A stretch of DNA of 64,000 nt from Cacajao melanocephalus (Eukaryota; Chordata; Mammalia; Primates; Pitheciidae), in the NCBI GenBank assembly GCA_963573385.1, contig CAUYLG010017892.1:62001-126000 (forward strand). The letters run 5' to 3'. Each line of letters opens with the position of its first letter. Position 1 is the first letter of the stretch. Position numbers and translations under genes: made by a program. Under the pieces are notes generated by a model. The model did no database searches, had not been told where the DNA came from, and saw nothing but the letters and a program-made list of their open reading frames with translations. This document shows positions 25,151-37,440 of the stretch, piece after piece.

Positions 25151-26003
25151 CTGATTTTTGACAAACTTGACAGAAACAAGTAATGAGAAAAGGTTCTCCT
25201 ATTCAATAAATGGTGCTAGGAAAACTGGCTAGCCATATGCAGAAAACTGAAACTGGACCCCTTCCTGACTTATACCTTATAAAAAAATTAACTGGATGGA
25301 TTAAAGACTTAAATGTAAAACCCAAAATCATAAAAACCCTAGAAGAAAACCTAGGCAATACCTTTCAGGACGTAGGCATGGGCAAAGACTTCATGACGAA
25401 AGTGCCAAAAGTAATTGCAACAAAAGCCAAAATTGACAAATGGTATTTAATTAAACTAAAGAGCTTCTGCACAGCAAAAGAATCTATCATCAGAGTGAAC
25501 AGGTAACTTACAGAATGGGAGAAAATTTTTGCAATCTACCCATCTAACAAAGGTCTAATATCCAGAATTTATAAGAAACTTAAATTTATAAGAAAAAAAA
25601 TAATTCCATCAAATATTGAGCAAATGATATGAACAGACACTTCTTAAAAGAAGACATTTATGTGACCAACAAACATATGAAAAAAAGCTTAACATCGCTG
25701 ATCATTAGAGAAATGTAAATGAAAACCACAATGAGATGCCATCTCACACCAGTCAGAATCTTGATTAATAAAAAGTCAAGAAACAATAGATGATGGTGAG
25801 GCTGTGGAGAGGTAGGAATGCTTTTACAGTATTGATGGGAATATAAATTAGTTCAACTAGCGTGGAAAACAGTATGGCGTTTCTTCAAGGATGTAGAACC
25901 AGAAATATCATTTGACACATTAATATCATGACTGGGTATATACTCAAAGGAATATAAATCATTCTAGTATGAAAACATATGCACAGGTATGTTTATTGTG
26001 GTT
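25151..26003 (+). mobile_element. inverted L1 ORF2 segment (5' part of the same insertion)
   Basis: Sense ORF2 near its 3' end: the frame at 25210-25506 includes [20 protein letters not shown] and [20 protein letters not shown], the C-terminal region of the L1 ORF2 protein. Further on it reads 'ccatctcacaccagtcagaa' and 'gactgggtatatactcaaag'. It ends at 'gtttattgtgg', a dozen bases short of where the minus-strand part begins in L1 order. The frame is broken and only a fragment of ORF2 remains. Confidence 0.92.
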
Positions 26004-26010
26004 TTAAATG

Positions 26011-26030
26011 CACACACACACACACACACA
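26011..26030. repeat. (CA)10 microsatellite
   Basis: Uninterrupted CA run at the outer edge of the inverted L1. Confidence 0.95.
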
Positions 26031-26040
26031 GACAAACATA

Positions 26041-26340
26041 ATAGACCCTTCATATCCATAAGTTCCATATGAGAGTCAACCAAATGCAGATATTTGAGAG
26101 AAAAAATAACAGCAATAGAACATCATACAAACAAAAAAATACAGTTTACAACTATTTACATAGCACTCTGTTTTAGGCATTATACATAATCTATAAATGT
26201 TTTAAAGTATACAGAAACATGTGCATATGTTACATGCAAATACTGTACCATTTAACGTGAGGGACTTGAGCATCTGTAAATGTTGGTATCTGAGGGGACC
26301 CTGGAACCAATCCCCCATGGATATGGAAGAGCAACTCTAC
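26041..26340 (-). mobile_element. Tigger-related MITE (MER2-like)
   Basis: Reversed, the element runs from 'ccatgggggattggttccag' through 'gatgctcaagtccct' and 'agtatttgcatgtaaca' to 'ggttgactc'. The same order is seen at 53360-53645 in the opposite orientation. About 300 bp, non-coding. Strand is relative to that second copy. Confidence 0.75.
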
Positions 26341-27739
26341 ACATGTATATGTGCCCCTATTGATGAGTAATGTGATATAATTTCTAAGAAGATAAAAGAG
26401 CAACATATTTCATATAGACAAAATAAGAACACTTAGATTTTATAGCTTATCTTAGATTTATAAAGTGACCTAAAGGACCCAAATGGTAATTTTAAGACAG
26501 AAAATGTTTCACTACAGTGGAAAATAAGAAGTGAATTTTCTTTGTATCCTGACAAAAAATAAAAGTTATGAAATAATAATTCTTTAGAGGTGATATTCAT
26601 GAAAGAAACAAATTTAAAATGAGGCTGAATGGGTTCTAATAGTATATTAAGGGTTAACAATTATACTTTGTTCTTAAGATTAATGTATATAATTAGATAA
26701 CATACTTTCTTTACAAAAATGAAAACAATCTTCCCCCAGAAGCAAACCATTGTTAAGAGATATATACATGTTGCAATCAATAACAAAGCCTCTATGTATT
26801 AGGTAGAAAAATCCTGTCTTGCACTATTTCATTTTCTGCCTTCAGGTAGGACCTGAGAGAAGACAGATATGGATGCCATTTAAAAGGCACTGGTTCTGAA
26901 GAAGGAAAAAAAATAGTGCAAATTGATCTCACCCTGCAGGAAATCTAAGCTCATGTAGCATACTTTAGGACAATGGATTCACATAATTCATCACTTGTGT
27001 GAGTAGGAATTGGAATATAAACAAAAACTAAGAACACTTTAAAATATCATAATACTACATGGGATTCTATAGTAATTTTACTTCCATTCATACATGGTAG
27101 ATTATTTGGTCAAATAGTCTATTTTTAAAAATCAACGAGTTTCTTTAAAAGGCAAACCTTAAATCTAATTTTCAGATGTGTATTAAAATAGTTGTGCTGG
27201 TATATTTAGAGATCTGTTACTGAAGTAGATAGCTAGAAGTCTCTTCTACAAGTAATATACAAAGTCTAATTGTTAATTTCATGCCCAAAGTTTCCATCAG
27301 TGCAGATCTGCAGGAGATAATGAAATGGACAAACATTTGCTTAATTAGGTATCAGATCTTTCAGATATTTTATTTTGTCATATTTGTAAGAGATATTTTC
27401 AAGTCCTTTTGAAGCAAAACTGTCAAATTACATCCATTTAGATAATTTTAAAATGGGTATTCAAACTATTTTTTCAGTAAAAGTTCTGATATTTGCTAAA
27501 TATGCTAGTCCTTACTGTTAAAGACAGTGCTGTCATATATCTATGTATATACATTAATATTATAGATACATAAAATGTAGTAAATTAAAAAAATATTTGA
27601 GGCAACTTATGTTAAAAGACAAATGTGCTACAATAGAATTTTTTAAGAAGTTAAATTTCACTTGAGAGAATTTCAAGTAAATAAAAATGATCTAAAATTA
27701 CATAATTAGCCCTACTGCTTCCAAAATTCCGTTAAAATG
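26341..27739. other. AT-rich sequence, nothing recognised
   Basis: No repeat or coding frame recognised. Low GC throughout. Confidence 0.45.
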
Positions 27740-28640
27740 CAAATAAGCATTATTTTAAAGACACAGATTCACAAAGACAAAAAAATCTAAGAAAGGAGAC
27801 AACAATTACAGAATTCTGGAAGTTGGGAGAGATGAATGTGTGAAAATTGACTTAGCCCACCTGTATATAACCATGCTCTTGGTCATTAGAACTATAATAA
27901 AATAAATGTAATACCTCAATAGAATAATTAAAAGGAACAGTTAACAAACTGTCCCAGAATGAGAAGTAAAAATAAATGAAAATGAGAAAGAACATAAGAA
28001 TTAGAGAACAAAGCCAGTGGGTTAGTATCTAAATGACAAAGTTTTAGAATGAAGAAAGTAGAAAAAAATCATCAACAAAATAAAGAAATAATAAAAGACA
28101 ATTTTCTAGAATGAAAAGGTTTTCTATATTTAAGAGCCTATCATCATAATATATGCAATAAAATTAATGAGAATAGGCTTAGCCGAGTTATATCTTTGAG
28201 AAATGTATAAACCCTGGACATTACAAGACTATATAAATTACTAAGGGGAAAAAAGTTTGCATTCAAACAATTAGTTTAATTTTAGTTCTCTCTCCAGAAA
28301 TGGGACAATTCCTTGAAAACATAAAGTATTCTGATGATTTCTTTTAAAAAGAAAAGTTAACATAGTATCTAATATGATACAGATTTTGATGTAGGGTGAG
28401 GGTTTGAATTTGTCACAAATACACAGAAAATTAAGGAAACAAAGAAGCAAGATAATTATTATTACCAGTGAAAATTTTTAAACAGGTGTGCAGCCAATAA
28501 AAAGCAAACAGAGAATACCACATCACTCAGCTGTGATGAGCACTTATACTGTCCTAGTAATGTAAAGACTGAATATTGATGTAAAACCACCATTTTGTTA
28601 TTATATTGGTAGGATGGGGAGATGGAAAGGGTGCTTGTGC
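27740..28640 (+). mobile_element. ancient L1M 5'-region-like fragment
   Basis: Diverged but ordered similarity to the 5' region of old L1M: 'gacaacaattacagaattct', 'gaaaattgacttagcccacc', 'gacaattttctagaatgaaa'. No open frame. Subfamily and edges uncertain. Confidence 0.4.
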
Positions 28641-30639
28641 ATAATGACAGTGGATGAGGAGGTAAATTATGTTTAATTCCTCATCTTTCAATTTGGGGTA
28701 CTAATTGGTTGTGTTAAAAGCTGAAAAATTAGGAAATAGCAACAGAATCATCTTATTTAGGGATGTAGAATTAAAACATAGAAAAATCACCTAAAATACT
28801 TGAAATAGTTCTGCACAAGAATAAGTTGGTTCAGCAACTCAGCGTGGTGTTATGTACTTTAGAGAATTCTGTGTATTGCATAGTAATTTTGCTGAACATC
28901 CTTGAGATGTTCCAATTTTCAACATAATGAGCCAATACTCTTTATACTTGGTTGTTTGTATTTTTAGATATATGCTGGTTTTCCTTCTCATGAAAGATTT
29001 TTTTTTTCTGATTTGTTAACATTTTAGTTGATTTCATTGGGCTGCAAGGAGAATGGAGTAAAAATCCATTATTCTGTCTTCTCATTTTGGAAGAATTTTT
29101 ATAATAGCTATTTTCTCTCTGGGTCCATGACGATGCTGAAGGCGATCATCAACAGTGGGCCTAGGTAATGAGAGCCCACAGTGCTTCCCTGCTACTTCAA
29201 TTTTTTTTTTTTTTTTTTTTTGCTTCTTGTTTGCTATGGATTGGAAAACAGCTAAACTCATCTAATAAAAGCGATAGACTATGAGTAAGATCTGAAGGGA
29301 TATTCTATGAATACATGTTTCTGTTATGGAAAATGGACTCTGTGATCATTATTTTGACTGCTCTGGAGCCATTGCTGGTTAGTTCCGTCCCTTGCCTGTG
29401 TTTTATGTTGCATAAGCCTTTTGGGTAAGAATTCTGAGGACATATACATTAAGAGTTCGTGCTTTTTCACACCTTTTGGCATTTGTAAATGAAGAATGAA
29501 TACCATTGCTTGGTGTTAGTATTAATTATGTAAACATACAGAGCCCCTGAAAGACAAAGCCGTGTTTTAGTTATTGAATGGTACTTAAAACAATAATCTT
29601 TTAAGTAAAAAGTTTGATGAGAAAGGTATGCAATATATGTCTTAATCTTGTAACTGAAATTAATGAAAAATGGTATGCTAGCTAAGATAAAATACAGGTA
29701 TGGATCATACCTTAAGAGTCTTGTTTGAAAATTTGCTAACAAATTACAAATAATTAGGAAGATAATCCAAACATTTTTAAAATTAAGAATAGGAAATATG
29801 TTTCAAAATGTGTCTTGATATTGAATGATTCATAGTGAACACAGGGAACTAGTGGCTGAAAAGCATATTTAAGCTATATGTGAGCTCAGTAATCAGTTAG
29901 TGATGTCTGCCATGGCCACACAATAAAAAATAGTCATGTTGTCACCAATCCTGGCTAAATTTCTGTAAAATCTTTGATAATAAGTCTTGTCTAAAAATAA
30001 ACATTGACAGAGTCATAAAATAATATGCTTTAGTATTTACAGTGCTGTAATGTAGGAAAAAAATGCATACTTTGTTACATTGTTATTTTGGTCTTGTTTG
30101 CTATTTTAGATTTATTGTATGATGAAACTTTAAAAGCACAGTAGTATCTCATGTGCAAAATAGTACACACCCAATTAAGATATCTTAAACAAATTGTTCT
30201 TGCAGATTTATATGTAGATTATATATCGTAGGGATTTCGAAATTATATTTTTGAAATGATAAAGTACAGATAAATTTTCTTTTACATAAAATGTATTATA
30301 CATTTCAACCCAATAAAATAATATACACTCAATATTTTTTAAATAAAAAAATAGACACAGTTGGAACCTAGAAATAACCACAGTTATTTAGCAGATTGCT
30401 TTTAATTTTAATAATACTATTATATTATAAAATATATTTTAATATATTTATAATTAATGCAAGCTATTTTTGTCCACTTATGTTAGTATATAATGCATAT
30501 TTTATTCAGTTTCTTTTCACTGAGTTTTAGACTATTTTCGAAGTATGATAAATAATTATTTAGTAACAGCTTATAAGATATTTGTCAAATTGGCTATTCC
30601 CTCTAAATATAATTGCAACTCAAAATGCTGCTAAGGGAT
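28641..30639. other. AT-rich sequence with a T21 tract
   Basis: A pure run of 21 T lies at 29201-29221. Minus-strand frames of 60 and 91 codons (29324-29506, 29467-29742) have no known domain. Otherwise nothing recognised. Confidence 0.45.
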
Positions 30640-31930
30640 AAGTATAATTTAATATATTGTTGAATTCAATTTGCTAGTATCTTGTGGAAGAATTTGGGCA
30701 TGTATGTTTCTGAGAAGTAATAGTTTCTGTTGTTTTCTTCCTGTTATGTCTCTACAGTATCTGGTTTTGGCATCGAGAAATGCTGGTCTCATAAAAGGAT
30801 TTAGGGAGTGTTCTTTCTCATCAATTTTGTGAAAATGTATGTATAGAATTTGTAATTTTTTATTTCTTTCTTTAATGCTTGCTGGAATCCACTAGTGAAT
30901 ACTAAAAGTTTCTTTTGTTAGAAAGTATTTAATTGCAAATCCAACTTTTAATAGACATAGAATCCTTCAGGTTATGTATTTTCTCTTGAACATATTTGGC
31001 AGTTTGCATATTTTATAGAGGTTTGTCTTTCACCTAAGCTGATACATAGGCCTAGAGTTATTTGTAATATAATTTTATTATTTGTAGAGATGTTCTCTCT
31101 TTCATTCCACGTATTTATAATGTGTGGCTTTTTTCTTTCTTTTTTATTTTGGAGGTGTGGGGGGATAAGTTAGAGGTAAATCAATTTTACTAATTTGTAT
31201 TCAAAGAACAAGTATTTGTGTTGACTCATTATCTGCATTGTTTTTTCTTATCAATTAGATTTAATTTGGTTCTTCAGTATTCCTTCCTCCTGATTAATAT
31301 GGGATAGATTTTCCTGTATTTTTCTAGTTTATTAAGGTAGAAGCTTACATCATTGTTTTGGGTGATATCTTCTTTTCTAATGTATACATTTAATGCTATA
31401 AATTTCCCTCTATGTACTGTTTTAGATGCATTCCACAAAATTTTATGTGTTGTTTTTTCATTTTAATTGATTAATTTTTGTGACTTTATCTTTACCTATG
31501 GGTTATTTTTTAGCTATTTAGTTACCTATGGGTTATTTTCAGAGTGGCATTTAATTTCCAAATATTTGGGGATTTATATATATATTTCTGTTATTAATTT
31601 CTAGTTTAATTCTGTTATATTGAGTGACTTTACTTTCTATTATTCTAATTTTCTAATCTGTTAATGTTTATCACCGAGAATGTGATTCATTTTGATGCAT
31701 ATTCCACATGCCTTTGAGAGCAATGCATATTCTCTTGATGTTCAGGAGTGTTCGTAAGTTTCAATTTGATCAAGTTCATTGATGTTGTTTGTTGTTGAAC
31801 TCTTCCAGATGATTAGTGATTTTCTTCTGTTTGACCTGTCAACTACAGAAAAAGATATATTTTCATATCCAACTAAAATAATCTACTTATCAATTTTTAT
31901 ATTTAGCTCTTCTATAGTGTTTCCATTTGG
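30640..31930 (-). mobile_element. old L1 ORF2 fragment (reverse-transcriptase region), antisense
   Basis: Antisense L1 order: 'ttgttgaattcaatttgcta', 'tctggttttggcatcgagaa', 'gctggtctcataaaaggatt', 'gctataaatttccctctatg', 'gatgcattccacaaaatttt', 'ggcatttaatttccaaatat', 'gagaatgtgattcattttga'. Many frame breaks. Confidence 0.85.
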
Positions 31931-32829
31931 GACTCTATTCATACACTTATTTAAAATTAATAAGCTCATGATGCAAAATATCACGAAACACTAATGAACT
32001 ATAATGAGCACGTACCCATTGCTCCTAACAGTTGAACTTGCTAGCTAAACATCACAGATATAAAGATAGTAAGACCTCCTTCCATTCCAAATGACCTGTA
32101 TGAATTGTCTGCATAATCTCTCAGAGTATCTCTTCTTATACTTGAATACTTCATGAGAGGTAGTGCATCAAATACATTTAATTCCATTTTATATATTTTT
32201 AATTCCAGGATTGAACATAAAACATTGACAAAATGACATGATCTCCTAGAACTTGGCAGCTGTTGAGCTGGTACCTTACAGAGAATGGGCATTTGATTAT
32301 TCTGTCGTTGGCTTTTATTATTTCCAATAGCAGCAAAACTATCTTGTCTTCTCTCATTCTGTGGCCGTTGTGGAAATAACATTGAAAAGATGAGAATTAT
32401 TATGTGGAATCAGATTGGTAGAATTGTAACATGCCCTAAATAATTCTATCTAAAATATTGAATATCAAACTGTTATGTTAATTAAAGCACCTTGAGTGAC
32501 AGTCTTCTCCCCAAAGACTCACAATCAAACAATTCCTCAAGATACCAGAACCTAAACAATCATTGAGCACATCACATCCTCACAGTTCCCCCCACTCCAA
32601 GGCGCCATTCCTTCATTACCCAGCTTAAAGTCTGAGATTCATCATCACAATCTCCTCCTTGCACCGCTCTTCCTCATCTTTTTACAACCCCAACCTTGGG
32701 TAGCTCCCAGCCTCTGTCATCCTCTGCCATCCTCATGTGGCTGAGTGATTGAGAGAAGCATGGCTGAGAAGTTTGGCCCACTGTATTTGCCTATAGTTTA
32801 AGTGAATCGCTAGGGCCACCACCAGTTGT
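31931..32829. other. unique sequence containing a minus-strand 113-codon frame
   Basis: The frame at 32041-32382 (minus) is long for its AT content. Inside it a segment of about 79 nt is bounded by a 'ccacag' acceptor-like and a 'gtaagg' donor-like site. No domain was recognised. The rest (32383-32829) has no recognisable content. Confidence 0.35.
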
Positions 32830-34073
32830 CACTGAATTTTTCTAATGCATTATCCTTCCCGCTCTCCTAGATGTCTAGGCCCAACCTTGCCCTTTCTTCT
32901 CAAACATTCAACACGTGTTCTCATTCTTATACTCAGCTGATGACTTTGTCTTCCACAGCCCTGAGAAAATACGGCTAAGCCGGAGGGCAACCCCGCACAG
33001 CCAGCCCACGGCCCCTGCTGCCTCCTGCTCTTCTGAACACTTCCCTTCTCTCTTCTCCCTGTGGATGTGTTGGCCCCAGGGCTATCGTTGCCTTTGCCTG
33101 TTAGATCCCGTTCTTCTTTCCTACTCAATCTTGTCATTTCAGCAATTCTGCTCTTTTTTCCTTTATCAACTTTTCTCTCTAAGGCATGCAAATATATATT
33201 ATAGCTCACATCCAAACACACCAAAGCAAGAACAAAGGCAGCCTCTTCCACCCTCTTTTCTCTCCTCAGCAGCCAGATTCCATGACTGAGTTTTCCCTGG
33301 CCAGTCGTCTGTCTTCTCTCCTTTGCTCAAATCTATTCCAGTAGTGGTTTCCTTCCAGCCATCTCATCATAACAGCTCTCTTCAAGACACCTCTAAATTC
33401 CTGGCTGCTCTTTTTCATTTACTTTTATGGTTTGTCTTACAATCCCAGGAACTAAATGCTAGACTATTTTGTTTTTTAATTTTTTCCTCATTTTTATTTT
33501 GACTAACTCTCATGGAGCTCTCAATTAGTCTCTTTGAATATCCACAGGCTGACAAAATGTAAATTAACATCTACATTCCAGGCATCTCCCCGCTGAATTC
33601 CAGACTCATACCTGACTGCCTTCTGAACGTTCTACTTGAATGATATAAACTGGAAACTGCAGAATTTAATTTTGGACATATTGATTTTCTTTCCACTAAT
33701 AAGCAACAGCAGCTACCCTCCCCCTTAAACAACAACAAATAGACAACCAACCAACAACCAACCAAACAAGAAAGAGGTGTGTTTCTTCCTTATCTCAATC
33801 ATTGGTGCCATTCTTTCGCAGCTGCTCAGCCTACAAGTCCTGAAGTTGTAGCCGGCTCCTTTGTGTCTGTCACCTCCCATGTCCAATCTATCAGCAAATG
33901 CCATTTGCCTGTCCTCAAACTGTTGGCTGTTTCTGCTGCGTCTCCTACCAACCTCTCAGGTGCATCTCGGTTCTGGATTTAACTCTTCACTGGTCTCTCT
34001 GGGCTTCTGCCCTGTTTCTATAAAGTCTACCATCAACACTACACACAGAGGGATCCTCTAAAATGCGTATCAG
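32830..34073 (+). mobile_element. L2 LINE, 5' part of a split copy
   Basis: Diverged L2 in sense order: 'tctattccagtagtggtttc', 'atacctgactgccttctgaa', 'ttctacttgaatgatataaa', 'ttttggacatattgat', then 'catgtccaatctatcagcaa', 'ctgttggctgtttctgctg', 'taactcttcactggtctctc', 'gggatcctctaaaatgcgta'. It includes a (CAAC)n run at 33724-33771. The part before about 33290 is the weakest. Confidence 0.6.
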
Positions 34074-34370
34074 GGCTGGGCACAGTGGCTTACACCTGTA
34101 ATCCCGGCACTTTGGGAGGCCGAAGCAGGTGAATCATAGGGTCGAGAGTTCTAGACTAGCCTGGACAACGTGATGAAACCCCATCCCTATTAAAAATACA
34201 AAAAAAAAAAAAATTAGGCATGGTGGTGCACACCTGTAATTCTGTAATCCCAGGTATTCTGGAGGCTTAGGCAGAAGAATTGCTTAAACCCAGGGGGTGG
34301 AGGGTCAGTGAGACGAGAATCCACCACTGCACCCCAGCCTGGGCGACAGAGCAAGACTTCTTCTCAGAGG
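34074..34370 (+). mobile_element. Alu inserted in L2
   Basis: Full dimer from 'ggctgggcacagtggcttac' to 'gagcaagacttcttctcag'. Contains a small internal duplication in the right monomer ('cctgtaattctgtaatccca') and an A13 linker. L2 sequence continues on both sides. Confidence 0.95.
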
Positions 34371-34394
34371 AGGGGGAGGAAATACATATTGAAT

Positions 34395-34930
34395 CACGTC
34401 AGCTCTGTGCAGGGCCATCCTATGGCTTCACTCACAGTAAAAGGAAAAGGCTGAAATGGTCCACAAATCTCCATTCTTTGTACCTCTTGGAAACATGTGC
34501 TCTGCCCCTTCTCACCTTTCTTCTAACACTTTGCTCTTAACCTGCTCTGCTTCAGCCACAGGCCTTCCATGCAGGTCCTTACAAATCTCAAGCTCATTCC
34601 CGGGGGAGGGCTTTTCACTTGCTGCCCCCTCTGCCTAAAATGACCCTCTCTCCGCACATCTTGCCTGCTTCTCTTCAGATGCATTTAGGCTGTTGCATTA
34701 TTTGAGACCCCTTTCCTTACCCTCCTTCATAGAGTAACACTCCACTCCACTGCAGTACTCTACATTCCCCATCTTTATTTTCTACAGATTTACTTGTTTC
34801 TTGTCCATCTTCCAGGAAGTAGCATGCAAACTCTGTAACATCAGGTGCTTTATCTGTTCTGTTCTCTAGTGCCCTGTGGCTTGAAAAGCGCCGGATGCGT
34901 AGCAGAAAAGCCACAAATATTAATAAACAA
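34395..34930 (+). mobile_element. L2 LINE, 3' part of the split copy
   Basis: Continues the L2 order after the Alu: 'cacgtcagctctgtgcaggg', 'ctgctctgcttcagccacag', 'ttgctgccccctctgcctaa', 'tcttgcctgcttctcttcag', 'attactcttcatagag'-like blocks. Ends near 'caaatattaataaac', corresponding to the L2 3' end. Confidence 0.65.
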
Positions 34931-35285
34931 AAAAGTATTTGGCGGTGTTTAATTTAAATATGCAGCCTTTGCTGCTATCTTAATAAACCTATAATTGAAC
35001 AATCTATCAAAATGTATTTAATTAGAGGTGTTAAGTCTATGTTCTTTTTTTGTAGGGGGGAACTGGTAATTAAATTATTTTTCAAAGGGCTAATCATTTT
35101 CACATTTTAATGTCCAAAGGTGGCTGGTTATTCTTCAACTACATGTTAAAATAGTGTTTACCATCTCAGGTGGACCAAGATATTCAAACACATTCACCTG
35201 AAGAGAAAGCATTTTTAATTATATGATAGTGTGTTATCTCTATTAACTTGATCAACTGGCCTTAGAACTTATCTCATTTGTCTCT
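34931..35285. other. AT-rich sequence, nothing recognised
   Basis: No repeat or frame recognised. Confidence 0.5.
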
Positions 35286-35790
35286 TTAGAAATCATATTT
35301 GAGGGTCTTTCATGTGCTAAGCACTGTTCTAATGCTGGAAGAAATCACCAGCAACGGTGTAAAACAGTCCTTCCTTGAGGACAGTGTAGAACAGTCCTTC
35401 CTGGAGGACAGTGTAAAACACTCCTTCCTCGAGGACAGTGTAAAACAATCCTTCCTTGAGGAGTTCAGAGCCTAAGTAAAGAACAAACTTGTGAATATGA
35501 CTATTTATAACTCTGTAACAACTAGAACAATGGGGGATGAGGTCACGCTGAAGCATGAGAAGGTGTCTTAGAAAATAAAAGAAATCTTCTCAGCCAGGTG
35601 CTGCACAGAAACTAGGTTCAGAGAAGGCAGCACCTTTGCTGGCACAGCGTACATGGGAGCATGCTTAGAAGGTAGGAACAGCATGTTCAAAGTGCATGGA
35701 GTGAGTAGGTTGGTGTGGATGGAGGTCAGGCTGAGAAGGGTGAGGTGTAAAGTAAACTCAGGCAACTTGGGGAAAATAAATGGCATAACT
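35286..35790 (-). mobile_element. L2 LINE fragment, antisense, carrying a minisatellite
   Basis: Antisense L2 3' region: 'tcatgtgctaagcactgttc', then after the minisatellite 'gagttcagagcctaagtaaa', 'gcagcacctttgctggcaca' and 'agggtgaggtgtaaag'. The repeat at 35354-35461 lies where L2 normally has the 'tccctgccctcatgg'-type segment. Confidence 0.55.
35354..35461. repeat. 27-bp tandem repeat, four copies
   Basis: Copies at 35354-35380, 35381-35407, 35408-35434 and 35435-35461 align without gaps and differ by one to three bases each. The unit begins 'acagtgtaaaaca' and ends 'ccttccttgagg'. As 27 is a multiple of 3, the minus strand reads as a 9-residue repeat (LFYTVLKEG type) inside a 75-codon frame at 35329-35556. 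Confidence 0.97.
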
Positions 35791-36804
35791 TTCAGAATTG
35801 AGTTTGCTTTTTCCTCCCTTAGAATTTAGTACACACATAATAAACAGTTGTTAAATAAATCAATAACTGGCAGAGATTTTCACCACTCTCTGAATACATG
35901 TAGAGTGAAGGATATAGTCACATAAAAGGTGTATGATTGTAAAGAAATTGTGTATGTTCAAGTCCTTGGGTGGGAGAGGTAAATACAAGAAATAAATTTG
36001 TGATTTTTATTTTTTAATGTAAAAATAAAATTTAAAGATAACATATAGGAATAAAATTTAAATAAAAAGCAGATTATTTCTTAAATCAAAATTAGAAGTA
36101 TAAATATTATAAGAATAAAAACCATAAATTGAAAATGTGTTGTATTTCAGTGGTGCGACAGATTTTTATATGTTGTAGAAAAGCCATTGTCATACTATAG
36201 AAGGAAAATAATAGATCTCACAAAAGAGATCTGGAAAGGGGTTGTGTTTTGTTTTTGTGTAACAAAGCAAAGCAACACTGTGTTAAACTGACAAATTATG
36301 AAAGGGAAAAATCAACTAATACCTAGTTGCTGAGTGTGCCCTTTATCATTAGCAATGACTGAAGAAGCTGTTTTGTTGCTCTGCAATCCCACAAGTCTGG
36401 TTAGATCAGGACACTTCCCTGCTTTACGACTCAGTCAAGTCTGCCTTATTTATGGGCTTCCATTTCATCCCTTCCAGCTCCCAAGACCAATAACACATTT
36501 GTACATTACCTTTTAATTTCCTTCTTTCTGTATCTTGATCACATTACATCTCCCAATTTTGTATTTTCTCTTTGTGTTTTCTCATCTGTGATTTCACTCC
36601 CAAAGCTCCTCACATGTTTTCCTTTCCGTTAACTACTTGCACCCACAATCCTCATCTGAATCTTTATTCTATTCTAGCATCAACCCAAGTCACTGCCTTC
36701 TTGCCAAACAGAAGCACAACTTTCCCTTCTGTCACCTGGACTTATAGGCTCTGTATTATGCTTATTCCTCACTTGTGTTCACCCCATCTAAATGCTTATT
36801 ATAA
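35791..36804. other. AT-rich then pyrimidine-rich unique sequence
   Basis: 35800-36300 is very AT-rich. 36320-36800 is pyrimidine-rich with a 99-codon plus frame lacking a domain. An old L2 relic is possible in the second part but not convincing. Confidence 0.4.
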
Positions 36805-37080
36805 CTTGGAGGCTGAGCTGGGCAGATTACTTGAGTTCAGGAGCTCAAGACCAGCCTGGGCAATATGGTGAAATCCTCCATCTCTACAAAAAATGAAAAA
36901 ATCATCTGGTTATGGTGGCGTGTGCCTGTAGTCCCAGCTAGTTGGCTGGCTAATGTAGCAGGATCACCTGTGCCCAGGAAGTCAAGGCTGCAGCGAGCCC
37001 TAAATGCACCACTGCACTCCAGCCTGAGTGTCAGAGTGAAGACTTGTCTTGAATAAACAAACAAACAAATAAACAAACAG
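36805..37080 (+). mobile_element. Alu, 5'-truncated, old (J-like)
   Basis: Starts within the left monomer ('ttggaggctgagctgggcag') and runs to 'cactgcactccagcctgagt', then an A-rich tail of CAAA units (about 37050-37080). A 'tgcttat..taa' sequence flanks both ends as a degenerate target duplication. Confidence 0.92.
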
Positions 37081-37319
37081 TGCTTATAATTGGCTCACTC
37101 TTGCTCCAAACATCTCCCTAATATATCATTCTGATTACCCTCAATATTTCACAATTGGCCAGTGGGTGTGGCCTCTACTATGGTCCCTTCTTCTGTTCTG
37201 TTCCCAACCATTCTCCTGGGTTACCAGTGTGAATCTGCTCTCATAACGTGCACCTGAGAGGATAAAGTTACCCAAGAGAAGTCGAGATTCAATTAATAGC
37301 ACAGTATTCATAACAAGGC

Positions 37320-37440
37320 TAACATTTATTGAACACCTGCTCTACTTGTAGGCACCCAACAATACTTGCTCAAGTTGAGTCTTGCTCAAGTTCACACTTT
37401 GTAAATGTGAGAGCAGGACCCTAACCAAGCTTCGCAGACA
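37320..37440 (-). mobile_element. MIR fragment
   Basis: 'aacatttattgaacacctgc', 'tgtaggcaccca' and 'gagagcaggaccctaaccaa' follow antisense MIR with an internal deletion. Confidence 0.5.

Noticed and set aside
25210..25506. Apparent 98-codon protein gene
   Set aside because: It is a fragment of L1 ORF2 in an inverted, truncated element.
35354..35461. CRISPR-like array
   Set aside because: Units are directly adjacent with no spacers, and the genome is vertebrate.
35329..35556. 75-codon minus frame with nine-residue repeats as a possible repeat protein
   Set aside because: It arises from the 27-bp minisatellite in an L2 relic. The in-frame period is a by-product of unit length.
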